Source of the DNA: an uncultured Bacteroidales bacterium
Lineage (GTDB): Bacteria; Bacteroidota; Bacteroidia; Bacteroidales; Paludibacteraceae
Reading direction: 5' to 3'
Assembly (NCBI GenBank): GCA_903929065.1
Contig: CAIYTJ010000702.1
Coordinates: 1 to 8,453 of the forward strand
DNA length: 8,453 bases
In this document: positions 1 to 6,889 of the stretch, piece after piece
How positions within the stretch are numbered: position 1 is the first letter of the stretch
Layout: every line of letters begins with the position of its first letter
Notes under the pieces: generated by a model
What the model was told of the DNA's origin: nothing
The model's input: only the letters and a program-made list of their open reading frames with translations
The model's database searches: none
Program-made: the position numbers and the translations under genes

Positions 1-1447
1 CGTCCAGCTTTGTAAGAATAGAATTTCCAACAAACTGATTAACAGCCATTTCATACAATTCAATTCCTTTTTTAATGGCTGATTTTTTGATTTTACAATT
101 CTGAAACCAAACAAAAGAAGCCGACTCATCCATTGTTTGCAATAGATTTTTTAAGATTTCAATTCCTTTCAGTGACTTTGAAATAGTGTATGGCGAAAGA
201 AAATCGAAACAAATTAAATCTGATTTCAGGTCATCTTTTCGCATATCGCGCTTCGGCCATTTTTGAACGTCGCGCATGGTTCCGGCGCTTTGAAGATTAA
301 TGGCCGGAAGCAACGTACTTTCACCATCATTTTCCATCAAATATGAAAACGGCAAATCTGAAAGATCCGGATTTCCTTTATGTCGTCCCAAAACGACTGA
401 AAATGCACCAATCCGTGCCGGCCACATGATATAAGAATTGCTCGAAGTTTTTACGCCCCGCTCGGTAATTCCCTGATGTACAGGACCAATCTTGTACATA
501 TGATTGCTAAAATTCGTTCCGCTTCCGGCATTCATAAACGAATACAAAGCGGTGAGCATCAAAGTTGATTTATGATGTGTAACTGTGTATGGACCGGCAA
601 AAATTGACACCGCTTCGCCGTGAAGACCCTGAAAATTGGCAAAAAGCAACGAATCAATTGCAGAAAATTGTTTTCCTATCACACAACCTTGTCCAACGAA
701 GCAACGAGAAATCATGGCTGCTTCTGTGACTGAACTACCGGATTGAATGATAAAATCATTACATTGAACTCCTGCTCCAATGTTAACAGGAGCGTTTTCA
801 TTGCTGACAATTGTTCCATTTTCGAGCAAAGTAACCCCATCAAGTTTTGCAAAATCACCCACGCGAACATTTTTAATTTGTCCGCAATTTACAATCTGAA
901 CATTTTTTCCAATTACTCCGGTTTCCGAAAGTTGCAATTTAGAATAATGTTCAACAATACTTTCCAATACACTGGTTAGTTCAGTATGTTGCCGATAAAA
1001 AACACACAAAAATGCGAACTGCGAGGTTAGATTTTCGAACATCGATATTTCGCGTGCTCCATTTTCAATCATTACAGCCACCTTAACTCCATTGCCAAAA
1101 GAACTTAGCCCATCAACCACCAACAGGTTAACATTTTCGATATATGCACCATCTTCAATGTTGTAGTTTGCAATATAGTTGTTTATCTTGTCAATAAATA
1201 CATCGTTTCCAATCGTACAATTGTGCAAAACCGAATTATAAATGCCGGAATGTTTTTTTATTCCACCTTCTTTTTCGAAAACTTTTTCATACGTTCCAAG
1301 GAAAATATTTCCAGAAAAGTGAACATTTGAAATAAAACTCGGAGAAAAATTTTCGGAAACCATCACATTCTTCCAGTTTTCGGCTGAACAGCCATAAACG
1401 GTAAGTGTTGCAATTTCTTTGTCGGTAAGCTGACGGTAATTTGACAT
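1..1447 (-). CDS. DUF4954-like protein with hexapeptide (left-handed beta-helix) character, 3' end outside window
   Basis: An open minus-strand frame runs from ATG at 1445-1447 (MSNYRQLTDKE) through 482 codons to the window edge with no stop, so the C-terminus is missing. I recognise it as the family annotated DUF4954, which from memory is about 650-670 residues long and typical of Bacteroidota; that would leave roughly a quarter unseen. No biochemical function is known to me. Residues ~60-330 are rich in short I/V-G-N/D/E repeats (for example IGNDVFID, IEDGAYIE, VIGKNVQI, VNIGAGVQ, FVGQGCVIG), the pattern of left-handed beta-helix folds seen in acyl- and nucleotidyl-transferases, so a sugar-nucleotide or acyl-transfer role is possible but only inferred. 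Later conserved-looking stretches include HHKSTLM and GRHKGNPD. The gene starts 24 bases after hflX on the same strand with no separate promoter visible, so co-transcription is likely. Family call fairly sure; function unknown. Confidence 0.8.
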   Translation of the reverse strand, partial: MSNYRQLTDKEIATLTVYGCSAENWKNVMVSENFSPSFISNVHFSGNIFLGTYEKVFEKEGGIKKHSGIYNSVLHNCTIGNDVFIDKINNYIANYNIEDGAYIENVNLLVVDGLSSFGNGVKVAVMIENGAREISMFENLTSQFAFLCVFYRQHTELTSVLESIVEHYSKLQLSETGVIGKNVQIVNCGQIKNVRVGDFAKLDGVTLLENGTIVSNENAPVNIGAGVQCNDFIIQSGSSVTEAAMISRCFVGQGCVIGKQFSAIDSLLFANFQGLHGEAVSIFAGPYTVTHHKSTLMLTALYSFMNAGSGTNFSNHMYKIGPVHQGITERGVKTSSNSYIMWPARIGAFSVVLGRHKGNPDLSDLPFSYLMENDGESTLLPAINLQSAGTMRDVQKWPKRDMRKDDLKSDLICFDFLSPYTISKSLKGIEILKNLLQTMDESASFVWFQNCKIKKSAIKKGIELYEMAVNQFVGNSILTKLD

Positions 1448-1471
1448 AATCAAAATTTATTTTATTGAAAA

Positions 1472-2677
1472 TCAATCATCAATCTCTGTGTATTGTTGAA
1501 AAAGGAAATCATTATACGGATATCGTTCTACATGAATAGCTTTGATTTTGTCATATAATAATGCCCTTAATTGATCGATATTTTGCTTTTCACGGGCGGA
1601 AATAAAGATACAATTTTCATGCAGCTTGCTCATCCATGTTTTTTCCAGTTCTTCCAGACTAACATTTTCTCGTTTTACCGGCGATAAATCATCATGGTCT
1701 TTTGGTGTATGTGAAAATGCGTCAATCTTATTGAATATCAGAATCATTGGCTTTTCCTGCGGATCAATTTCTTTCAAAGTCTGATTTACCACTTCGAGCT
1801 GCTCTTCAAAATTCCCATGCGAAACATCTACAACATGTAACAATAAATCCGCTTCACGAACTTCATCGAGTGTGGATTTGAACGATTGAACCAAATGATG
1901 CGGCAACTTACGGATAAAACCAACTGTGTCGGAGAGCAAAAACGGCAAATTATCAATAATCACTTTCCGAACCGTGGTATCAAGTGTTGCAAAAAGCTTA
2001 TTTTCTGCAAAAATATCAGATTTGCTAATCAGATTCATTAACGTTGATTTCCCAACATTCGTATAACCAACCAATGCAACCCGCACCATTTTGCCACGGT
2101 TTTTGCGTTGAGTTGACATTTGCTGGTCAATATCTTTCAGGTTTTGCTTTAACAGCGAGATTTTTGTGAGAATTATCCTGCGGTCGGTTTCAATTTGTGT
2201 TTCACCCGGTCCACGCATCCCGATTCCACCTTGTTGACGTTCCAGGTGAGTCCATAGTCTTGTCAAACGTGGTAATGAATATTGTAACTGAGCCAGTTCC
2301 ACCTGTGTTTTAGCACTTGCCGTTTGTGCACGTTTGGCAAATATATCCAGAATCAGATTGGTTCTGTCCAAAATAAGCACTTTCTATTCAGCTTCAATAT
2401 TACGTAACTGCTTGGGAGACAACTCGTCATCGAAAATGACCAATCCAATTTCATTTTCCTCAATAAAAGTTCTTATTTCAATCAATTTACCCGGACCGAC
2501 ATAGGTTTTGGGGTTTGGATATTCGAGTCGCTGAAAAAATAATTTTTCCGGTGAAGCTCCGGCAGTTTCGGCCAAAAATGCTAGCTCATCGAGGTATTCG
2601 CGGGCTTTTTCTTCGTTTTGAGCCTGTGTAATGACACTGACCAAAACGGCTTTTTCTTCATATATTTCAGTTTTCAT
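1472..2677 (-). pseudogene. hflX: GTPase HflX, reading frame interrupted by one in-frame amber codon
   Basis: HflX binds the 50S subunit and splits stalled or hibernating ribosomes using GTP or ATP. The frame from ATG at 2675-2677 (MKTEIYEEKAV) to TGA at 1472-1474 spans 401 codons before the stop, close to my memory of ~400-430 for the family. The N-terminal HflX domain shows YVGPGKL and FDDELSPKQLRNIE; then come LDRTNLILDIFA, the linker GGIGMRGPGETQIETDRR, and the GTPase domain with G1 GYTNVGKST, G2 TTVR, G3 DTVGF, G4 NKID and G5 SAR. Codon 98 is TAG (2384-2386), where relatives, as I recall them, read NIEKEL-KVKVLDRT. The frame continues intact on both sides, so this is a single substitution, not a frameshift. 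As read, it yields a 97-residue fragment; a GTG at 2378-2380 could restart a 302-residue GTPase piece lacking half the N-terminal domain. A start at 2740 is possible but adds 21 AT-rich codons absent from relatives. Confidence 0.9.
2384..2386 (-). other. in-frame amber (TAG) codon within hflX
   Basis: On the minus strand the codons read AAT ATT GAA GCT GAA TAG AAA GTG CTT ATT TTG GAC AGA: N-I-E-A-E-stop-K-V-L-I-L-D-R. Upstream and downstream halves are in the same frame and both match HflX. One base change from TTG (Leu) would give TAG, and leucine fits the position in relatives as I recall them. TAG also terminates cmk and pfkA in this window, so a genome-wide amber reassignment is unlikely. 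Confidence 0.93.
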
Positions 2678-2783
2678 TTTAATTTTCTTTGAATAAAGGT
2701 TTGGTATACAATATATTTCAATTAGGATTAAATTAGGCACATAATTGAATTCGACAAACTTATCAAGTAAGTCTTTTATTTAG

Positions 2784-2791
2784 CAAAAGTA
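2784..2791 (-). promoter_or_regulatory. putative Bacteroidota -7 box for hflX-DUF4954
   Basis: The minus strand reads TACTTTTG, a full match to the Bacteroidota -7 consensus TAnnTTTG, about 107 bases before the preferred hflX start. No TTTG lies 19-20 bases upstream, so only the -7 half is supported. Transcription from here would begin near 2776 and could also include the upstream ATG at 2740. Confidence 0.45.
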
Positions 2792-2961
2792 CTACTTATT
2801 TTATTAATGCACATTTTCCAACCTCTAAAATTATTTTCTTTGTCAGAAAAATTGGAATGATAAATGAAAAAAATTCATAGTAAAGATATTATTTTATGCT
2901 TTTTTTCCGTTTAGTGTGGTAGAATTTTAAATTTTCAATAATTCAGTTGGTAAAAAAAATG

Positions 2962-2969
2962 TATCTTTG
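2962..2969 (+). promoter_or_regulatory. putative Bacteroidota -7 box for porQ-cmk
   Basis: TATCTTTG matches TAnnTTTG. It sits 67 bases before the porQ ATG, giving a predicted transcript start near 2975 and a leader of about 60 bases. There is no clean -33 TTTG at the usual 19-base spacing; the nearest TTGG (2947-2950) is too close. Confidence 0.5.
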
Positions 2970-3036
2970 ACTGTTTTTTTGAGAATTGGGATACAAATAT
3001 TTCTCAATTTCATTTACACTTCAATTAAAAGAACTA

Positions 3037-4101
3037 ATGGTAAAAAAATTTCAGATAGTTTTCCTATTTATAACAACCTCATTATCTGCATTTTCACAAG
3101 CCGGAACCGGAGTTTATCAATTTCTTGATTTGCCTGTTTCTTCCCGCTTGGCTGCACTCGGAAGTTCAAATGTTTCGCTTCGTGACAACGATATCAATTT
3201 TGCCTTTGGAAATCCCGCACTCCTTACATCCGAAACGAGTAATACAATCGGCTTAAGTATGTCTTCCTATCTTTCTGATATAAAATTCGGCACTGCTGTT
3301 TATGGAAAAACATTCGATAAGAAAAATTATTTAGCCATTGGAATTCAATATATTGACTACGGAAAATTTATATATGCGACTGATATACCTATTACAGATT
3401 TTGATAACCTGACTTATTTTACGGCAAAAGATATGGCTCTGAATATCATGTATGCCCGCCCAATAACGAATCGAATCACTGTTGGAGCAACTCTTAAAGC
3501 AATAAACTCGGTTTATGAAACATATACAAGTTACGGTTTGGCCATGGACGCCGGTGTGAGCTATAGCGATTCGGCCAGTCTTTTTTCTGCCGGTTTGGTT
3601 TTTAGAAATATGGGAACGCAGCTCAAGGGATATTATTCCGACGAAAGCGGACAACACCTTGAACCACTTCCATTTAACATACAATTAGGTGTTAGCAAGA
3701 AATTTGCTCATGCACCATTACGTTTTTCATTGACACTGACAGAACTTCAACATTGGGATTTAGGTTACCAATCAACCAATCAACCAACTGATAATCTGAC
3801 ATCTACTTCGTTGACACCATCAACAACAAAAAGTATCGGATTTTTTGACATGGCTTTCCGCCACACCGTTCTAGCGGTTGAATTTGTTCCTTCCAAAAAC
3901 TTTTATTTAACGGCAGCGTACAACGATCGCCGTCAGCAGGAAATGAATATGACCGGATTCAAAAGCATGTCGGGATTTTCATTTGGCGGTGGAATAAAAC
4001 TTTATAAATTTCATGTCGGCTTTGGTATGACACAATTTCAGATTGGAAATACTGCATACGAATTCTCCATCAGCACATCCCTTAACGAATTCAGACTGTA
4101 A
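3037..4101 (+). CDS. porQ: type IX secretion system outer-membrane protein PorQ
   Basis: PorQ is an outer-membrane beta-barrel of the type IX secretion system; in Porphyromonas gingivalis, where it is studied, it anchors the PorZ part of the surface attachment complex that processes cargo proteins. The 354-residue product starts at ATG 3037: MVKKFQ begins a short basic plus hydrophobic signal peptide ending near AFSQ, about 20 residues. A TTG 17 codons upstream, close to the predicted transcript start, would hide this signal and is rejected. The mature N-terminus (GTGVYQFLDLPVSSRLAALG) and the NPALL motif are typical of PorQ and the wider PorV/FadL-like barrels. Alternating hydrophobic strands rich in aromatics and glycine run to the end, closing with an aromatic strand (YEFSISTSLNEFRL). 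A Thr/Ser/Pro/Asn-rich insert at residues ~244-267 looks like a surface loop and includes a short DNA repeat. cmk begins two bases after the stop; I recall porQ beside cmk in other Bacteroidota. Confidence 0.88.
   Translation: MVKKFQIVFLFITTSLSAFSQAGTGVYQFLDLPVSSRLAALGSSNVSLRDNDINFAFGNPALLTSETSNTIGLSMSSYLSDIKFGTAVYGKTFDKKNYLAIGIQYIDYGKFIYATDIPITDFDNLTYFTAKDMALNIMYARPITNRITVGATLKAINSVYETYTSYGLAMDAGVSYSDSASLFSAGLVFRNMGTQLKGYYSDESGQHLEPLPFNIQLGVSKKFAHAPLRFSLTLTELQHWDLGYQSTNQPTDNLTSTSLTPSTTKSIGFFDMAFRHTVLAVEFVPSKNFYLTAAYNDRRQQEMNMTGFKSMSGFSFGGGIKLYKFHVGFGMTQFQIGNTAYEFSISTSLNEFRL
3769..3788 (+). repeat. octamer tandem repeat in a porQ loop
   Basis: CAATCAAC occurs twice in tandem, followed by a half copy (CAAC). 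It encodes the Q/S/T/N-rich start of a variable loop in PorQ. Because the unit is 8 bases, loss or gain of a single unit would shift the frame, so length variation would switch the gene off unless in multiples of three. Two and a half copies is short and may be chance. Confidence 0.5.
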
Positions 4102-4103
4102 AA

Positions 4104-4790
4104 ATGAATAAAATTATTGTTGCCATTGACGGTTTTTCGTCATGCGGTAAAAGCACAATGGCCAAGGAACTGGCACGTGAAGTTGGTTATATTTATGTTG
4201 ATTCCGGTGCCATGTACCGTGCCGTTTCGCTTTTTTGTATCGAAAACGGTTGGATGACAGAAACTGACATTAATGCAGTTGAGCTTGAAAAACACATTTC
4301 TTCCATTCGTATTGAATTTAAAACCAATGCCGAGGGCAAATCCGAAACGTTTCTGAATGGAAAAAATATCGAAAATGAAATCAGAACACTCGAAGTGGCA
4401 AACGGTGCCAGCCGGGTGAGTACATTGGGATTTGTTCGTCGCGAACTGGTTCGTCAACAACAACTAATGGGAATTGAAAAAGGCATCGTGATGGACGGTC
4501 GTGATATCGGAACGGTGGTTTTTCCAACTGCTGAACTGAAAATATTCCTGACTGCTTCCCCTGAAATCCGTGCACAACGGCGATTGGATGAAATGGCTGC
4601 CAAAGGTGAAAAAGCTGATTTCGAAGAAGTGTTAGCTAACGTAAAAGAGCGTGACGAACGTGACCAAAACCGGACTGAAAGTCCATTACGCAAAGCAGAC
4701 GATGCTATAGTAATTGACAATTCAAACCTGAATCGCGAAGAACAACGGGAGATTTTACGAACTTTGTTCGATAAAAGAACGTTAGAATAG
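4104..4790 (+). CDS. cmk: (d)CMP kinase
   Basis: Cytidylate kinase phosphorylates CMP and dCMP to the diphosphates using ATP, in pyrimidine nucleotide salvage and supply for RNA, DNA and phospholipid synthesis; it is cytosolic. The product has 228 residues, the usual length. The P-loop is G10-FSSC-G15-K16-S17, followed by the CMP-site motif DSGAMYRA at 33-40, then DGRDIGT at 131-137 and a lid/arginine region ERDERDQNR at 172-180 followed by SPL and the late ADDAIVIDNS. The ATG lies two bases after the porQ stop, so translation is probably coupled with porQ. The gene ends in TAG, which speaks against amber reassignment in this genome. The heptamer array begins six bases after the stop. All key motifs are present and the call is secure. 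Confidence 0.97.
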   Translation: MNKIIVAIDGFSSCGKSTMAKELAREVGYIYVDSGAMYRAVSLFCIENGWMTETDINAVELEKHISSIRIEFKTNAEGKSETFLNGKNIENEIRTLEVANGASRVSTLGFVRRELVRQQQLMGIEKGIVMDGRDIGTVVFPTAELKIFLTASPEIRAQRRLDEMAAKGEKADFEEVLANVKERDERDQNRTESPLRKADDAIVIDNSNLNREEQREILRTLFDKRTLE

Positions 4791-4796
4791 TTTATA

Positions 4797-4878
4797 TATT
4801 TATGATTTTTGATTGATGATTTCCGATTGACATTTTATCGTTTGTTGATTTGCAATCTAACATCATAAATCATAAATC
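4797..4878. repeat. inverted heptamer-period repeat array 1 (cmk-ispH gap)
   Basis: GAT recurs exactly every 7 bases at 4804, 4811, 4818 and 4825. After about 20 bases its reverse complement ATC recurs every 7 bases at 4855, 4862, 4869 and 4876. Read outward-in, the arms are units such as GATTTTT, GATTGAT, GATTTCC on the left and, on the opposite strand, GATTTAT, GATTTAT, GATGTTA on the right, giving an imperfect stem whose best core is ATTTATGATTT (4798-4808) against its exact complement at 4867-4877. No U-tract follows, so it is not a standard intrinsic terminator. It fills the whole gap between cmk and the ispH start. Confidence 0.75.
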
Positions 4879-4891
4879 TAAAATAGTCATT

Positions 4892-5773
4892 GTGCTTAAT
4901 ATTGAAATTGATAAAAAATCCGGATTCTGTTTTGGTGTGGTTAACGCCATTTCAAAGGCCGAAGAAGAATTAGCCAAGGGAGAAACGCTTTATTGTTTGG
5001 GCGACATTGTTCATAACGGTCAGGAAGTGGAACGCCTGAAGCAAATGGGGTTGATAACTATCAATCACGACCAATTTTCTAACCTTCACAATGCCAAAGT
5101 TCTGCTTCGGGCACATGGCGAACCGCCACGAACTTACGAAATTGCCAAAGAAAATAATCTCACACTGATAGACGCTTCCTGCCCTGTGGTGCTAAAACTG
5201 CAATCGCGGATAAAAAAAGCTTATCAAAATGCACCTTCTACGGACACTCAGATTGTTATCTACGGAAAGAAAGGTCACGCCGAAGTAAACGGATTAGTCG
5301 GACAAACTGATGAAAAAGCCGTTGTCATTGAAAGTGAAGCTGATTTAAATAAACTCGATTTCACAAAAAACATCCGGTTGTTCTCTCAAACCACCAAATC
5401 GCTTGAAGGGTTTAACCATTTGGTAGAAACATTATCAGAAAACATAAAAAATGATGCAGATTTTGAATTTTCTGATACAATTTGTCGTCAGGTTGCTAAT
5501 AGAATTCCAAATATCACTACCTTTGCAAAGAAAAAAGATATAATTATTTTTGTTAGTGGAAAGAAAAGCTCGAACGGAAAAGTGCTCTACGAACACAGCA
5601 AAAAGATTAATCCGAATACTTATTTTGTTTCAGAAGCTGAAGAAGTTGTGAATCTGAAACTCGACTTGACTAAAAAAATCGGTATTTGCGGTGCCACATC
5701 TACTCCACGATGGCTTATGGAAGCAGTGGCTGATAAATTAAACGAAATGGCATTAGCTCAAGAGATTAAATAA
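4892..5773 (+). CDS. ispH: 4-hydroxy-3-methylbut-2-enyl diphosphate reductase
   Basis: IspH carries out the last step of the MEP isoprenoid pathway, reducing HMBPP to IPP and DMAPP with a [4Fe-4S] cluster. I place the start at GTG 4892, which gives 293 residues beginning MLNIEIDKKSGFC, as in relatives; an upstream TTG at 4850 would translate the repeat array. With this start the active-site residues fall almost exactly on Escherichia coli numbering: cluster cysteines C13, C97 and C198, histidines H41, H75 and H129, E131 in the HAEVNG motif, and T168 in SQTTKS. The C-terminal GATSTPRW loop is also present. No Shine-Dalgarno precedes the GTG and no clear promoter lies in the repeat-filled gap, so it may be read from porQ-cmk. 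pfkA follows after 31 bases. It is complete and probably functional. Confidence 0.95.
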   Translation: MLNIEIDKKSGFCFGVVNAISKAEEELAKGETLYCLGDIVHNGQEVERLKQMGLITINHDQFSNLHNAKVLLRAHGEPPRTYEIAKENNLTLIDASCPVVLKLQSRIKKAYQNAPSTDTQIVIYGKKGHAEVNGLVGQTDEKAVVIESEADLNKLDFTKNIRLFSQTTKSLEGFNHLVETLSENIKNDADFEFSDTICRQVANRIPNITTFAKKKDIIIFVSGKKSSNGKVLYEHSKKINPNTYFVSEAEEVVNLKLDLTKKIGICGATSTPRWLMEAVADKLNEMALAQEIK

Positions 5774-5792
5774 AGGTAGTTTTTAGATATTT

Positions 5793-5804
5793 AAAGGTAA
5801 AAGG
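5793..5804 (+). promoter_or_regulatory. purine-rich ribosome binding site before pfkA
   Basis: AAAGG ends 7 bases before the pfkA ATG, and a second AAAGG abuts it directly. The first has the normal spacing. It is one of the few Shine-Dalgarno-like sites in the window and supports the start at 5805. Confidence 0.45.
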
Positions 5805-6788
5805 ATGAAATACGAAATTAAATGCATTGGAGTACTTACTTCCGGCGGTGATGCACCGGGAATGAACGCGGCCATTCGCTCAGTAACCCGCGCCGCCATT
5901 TTCAATGGTATCCGCGTAAAAGCAATTTACAGAGGTTATAAAGGACTTATAACCGGTGAAATTAAAGAATTTCAAACACAAAATGTCAGCAATATAATTC
6001 AACAGGGCGGGACAATTCTGAAAACTGCCCGTTGTATGGAATTTCATACTCCCGAAGGCCGCAAATTGGCATACAATACAATGAAAAAAGAGGAAATAGA
6101 TGCATTGGTTGTAATTGGCGGGGATGGAACATTTACCGGAGCCCGTATTTTTGCTCAGGAATTTAATGTACCGATTGTCGGACTTCCGGGAACCATCGAC
6201 AATGATTTATACGGAACCGATTCAACAATTGGGTACGATACCGCTTTGAATACCATTATTGAAGCCGTTGATAAAATCCGTGATACCGCTTCGTCGCACG
6301 AAAGGCTATTTTTTATTGAAGTTATGGGCCGTGATGCAGGTTTTCTGGCATTGAACAGTGCATTAGCTTCAGGTGCTGAAGCTGCTATTATTCCAGAACG
6401 CGAAACGAAAGTCGACCAATTGGAAGAGCTTATAAAAAACGGTTTCCGTAAATCAAAAAACAGCAGCATTGTAATTGTAGCCGAAAGTGATATTACAGGG
6501 GGCGCAAACGGGCTTGCTGAAAGAATGAAAGTTGAACATCCCGAATATGACGTGCGTGTAACCATTCTAGGTCACATACAACGCGGCGGTTCTCCAACTG
6601 CTTACGACCGCATTTTAGCCAGTCGAATGGGTGTTGCGGCTATTGATGCATTGATGGACGAACAACGCAGCATTATGATTGGAATAGTGAATGATATCAT
6701 TGTTCATGTTCCTTTTACCAAAGCAATAAAAGACGATAAACCAGTAAATGAGAATTTGCTGGGCGTACTTCAAATACTCTCCATATAG
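5805..6788 (+). CDS. pfkA: ATP-dependent 6-phosphofructokinase
   Basis: Phosphorylates fructose 6-phosphate to fructose 1,6-bisphosphate, the committed step of glycolysis. The 327-residue product matches the bacterial PfkA length. Motifs in order: GVLTSGGDAPGMNAAIR at 9-25 (nucleotide site), GGDGT at 105-109, PGTIDNDL at 128-135 with catalytic Asp132, STIGYDTA at 140-147, the MGR substrate motif at 174-176, and LGHIQRGGSPTAYDR at 255-269. The glycine in GGDGT, where pyrophosphate-dependent enzymes have aspartate, points to ATP as donor (family knowledge). ATG 5805 has a purine-rich site seven bases upstream. It lies 31 bases after ispH, so the two are probably co-transcribed. The TAG stop codon is itself the first unit of heptamer array 2. 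Complete; call secure. Confidence 0.97.
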   Translation: MKYEIKCIGVLTSGGDAPGMNAAIRSVTRAAIFNGIRVKAIYRGYKGLITGEIKEFQTQNVSNIIQQGGTILKTARCMEFHTPEGRKLAYNTMKKEEIDALVVIGGDGTFTGARIFAQEFNVPIVGLPGTIDNDLYGTDSTIGYDTALNTIIEAVDKIRDTASSHERLFFIEVMGRDAGFLALNSALASGAEAAIIPERETKVDQLEELIKNGFRKSKNSSIVIVAESDITGGANGLAERMKVEHPEYDVRVTILGHIQRGGSPTAYDRILASRMGVAAIDALMDEQRSIMIGIVNDIIVHVPFTKAIKDDKPVNENLLGVLQILSI

Positions 6789-6888
6789 TTTATAGTCCAT
6801 AGTTTATAGTCGATAGTCTGTAGGTTCAGGTTGTACTTAATTGACAGATTAATGACTATAAACTATTTACTATAAACTACCAACTAAT
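6786..6888. repeat. inverted heptamer-period repeat array 2 (pfkA-phosphatase gap)
   Basis: TAG recurs exactly every 7 bases six times (6786, 6793, 6800, 6807, 6814, 6821), beginning with the pfkA stop codon. After a spacer, CTA recurs every 7 bases five times (6856, 6863, 6870, 6877, 6884). TAGTTTATAGT appears at 6786-6796 and 6800-6810, and its reverse complement at 6855-6865 and 6869-6879. The arms 6786-6810 and 6855-6879 therefore form a 25-base inverted repeat with 23 matches, able to fold as a long AT-rich hairpin around a 44-base loop. No U-tract follows on the plus strand. The array ends just before the phosphatase ATG. It could act as a bidirectional terminator, an mRNA-stabilising stem or a protein-binding array; the sequence alone does not decide. 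Confidence 0.85.
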
Positions 6889-6889
6889 C

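Larger units (their letters stand above)
2678..3036. other. divergent intergenic region between hflX and porQ
   Basis: About 360 very AT-rich bases separate the divergent starts of hflX and porQ. The region holds one TAnnTTTG box on each strand (listed separately) and a weak AT hairpin around 2832-2851 (TTTTCT against AGAAAA) without a following U-tract on either strand. I see no convincing ORF, tRNA, riboswitch or repeat. It would drive both transcription units outward. Confidence 0.6.

Noticed and set aside
743..979. Plus-strand ORF inside the DUF4954 gene
   Set aside because: It is antisense to a long conserved frame, with no recognisable family or promoter. The same applies to the minus-strand frames at 3331-3684, 4140-4720, 6155-6565, 6615-6800 and 7578-7763 and to the one at 1287-1475.
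2384..2386. Genome-wide reassignment of TAG to an amino acid
   Set aside because: cmk and pfkA end in TAG at the expected family lengths, so TAG works as a stop here.
2678..2740. hflX start at ATG 2740
   Set aside because: The extra 21 residues are hydrophobic and AT-coded and do not resemble known HflX N-termini; MKTEIYEEKAV at 2677 does. Not fully excluded, because the predicted transcript would include it.
2986..3036. porQ start at TTG 2986
   Set aside because: It would place a non-signal segment before the clear signal peptide starting at ATG 3037, and it lies about 11 bases from the predicted transcript start.
4836..4844. Promoter for ispH (TATCGTTTG)
   Set aside because: It has three bases instead of two between TA and TTTG and no -33 partner at the right distance.
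4797..4878. CRISPR array in the repeat region
   Set aside because: Units are 7 bases with no unique spacers, and no cas genes are present. The same holds for 6786-6888.
4850..4891. ispH start at TTG 4850
   Set aside because: The extension is translated repeat array; GTG 4892 restores active-site numbering close to that of the E. coli enzyme.
6786..6888. Classical rho-independent terminator
   Set aside because: The stem is AT-rich, the loop is 44 bases and no U-tract follows, so it does not fit the standard form.
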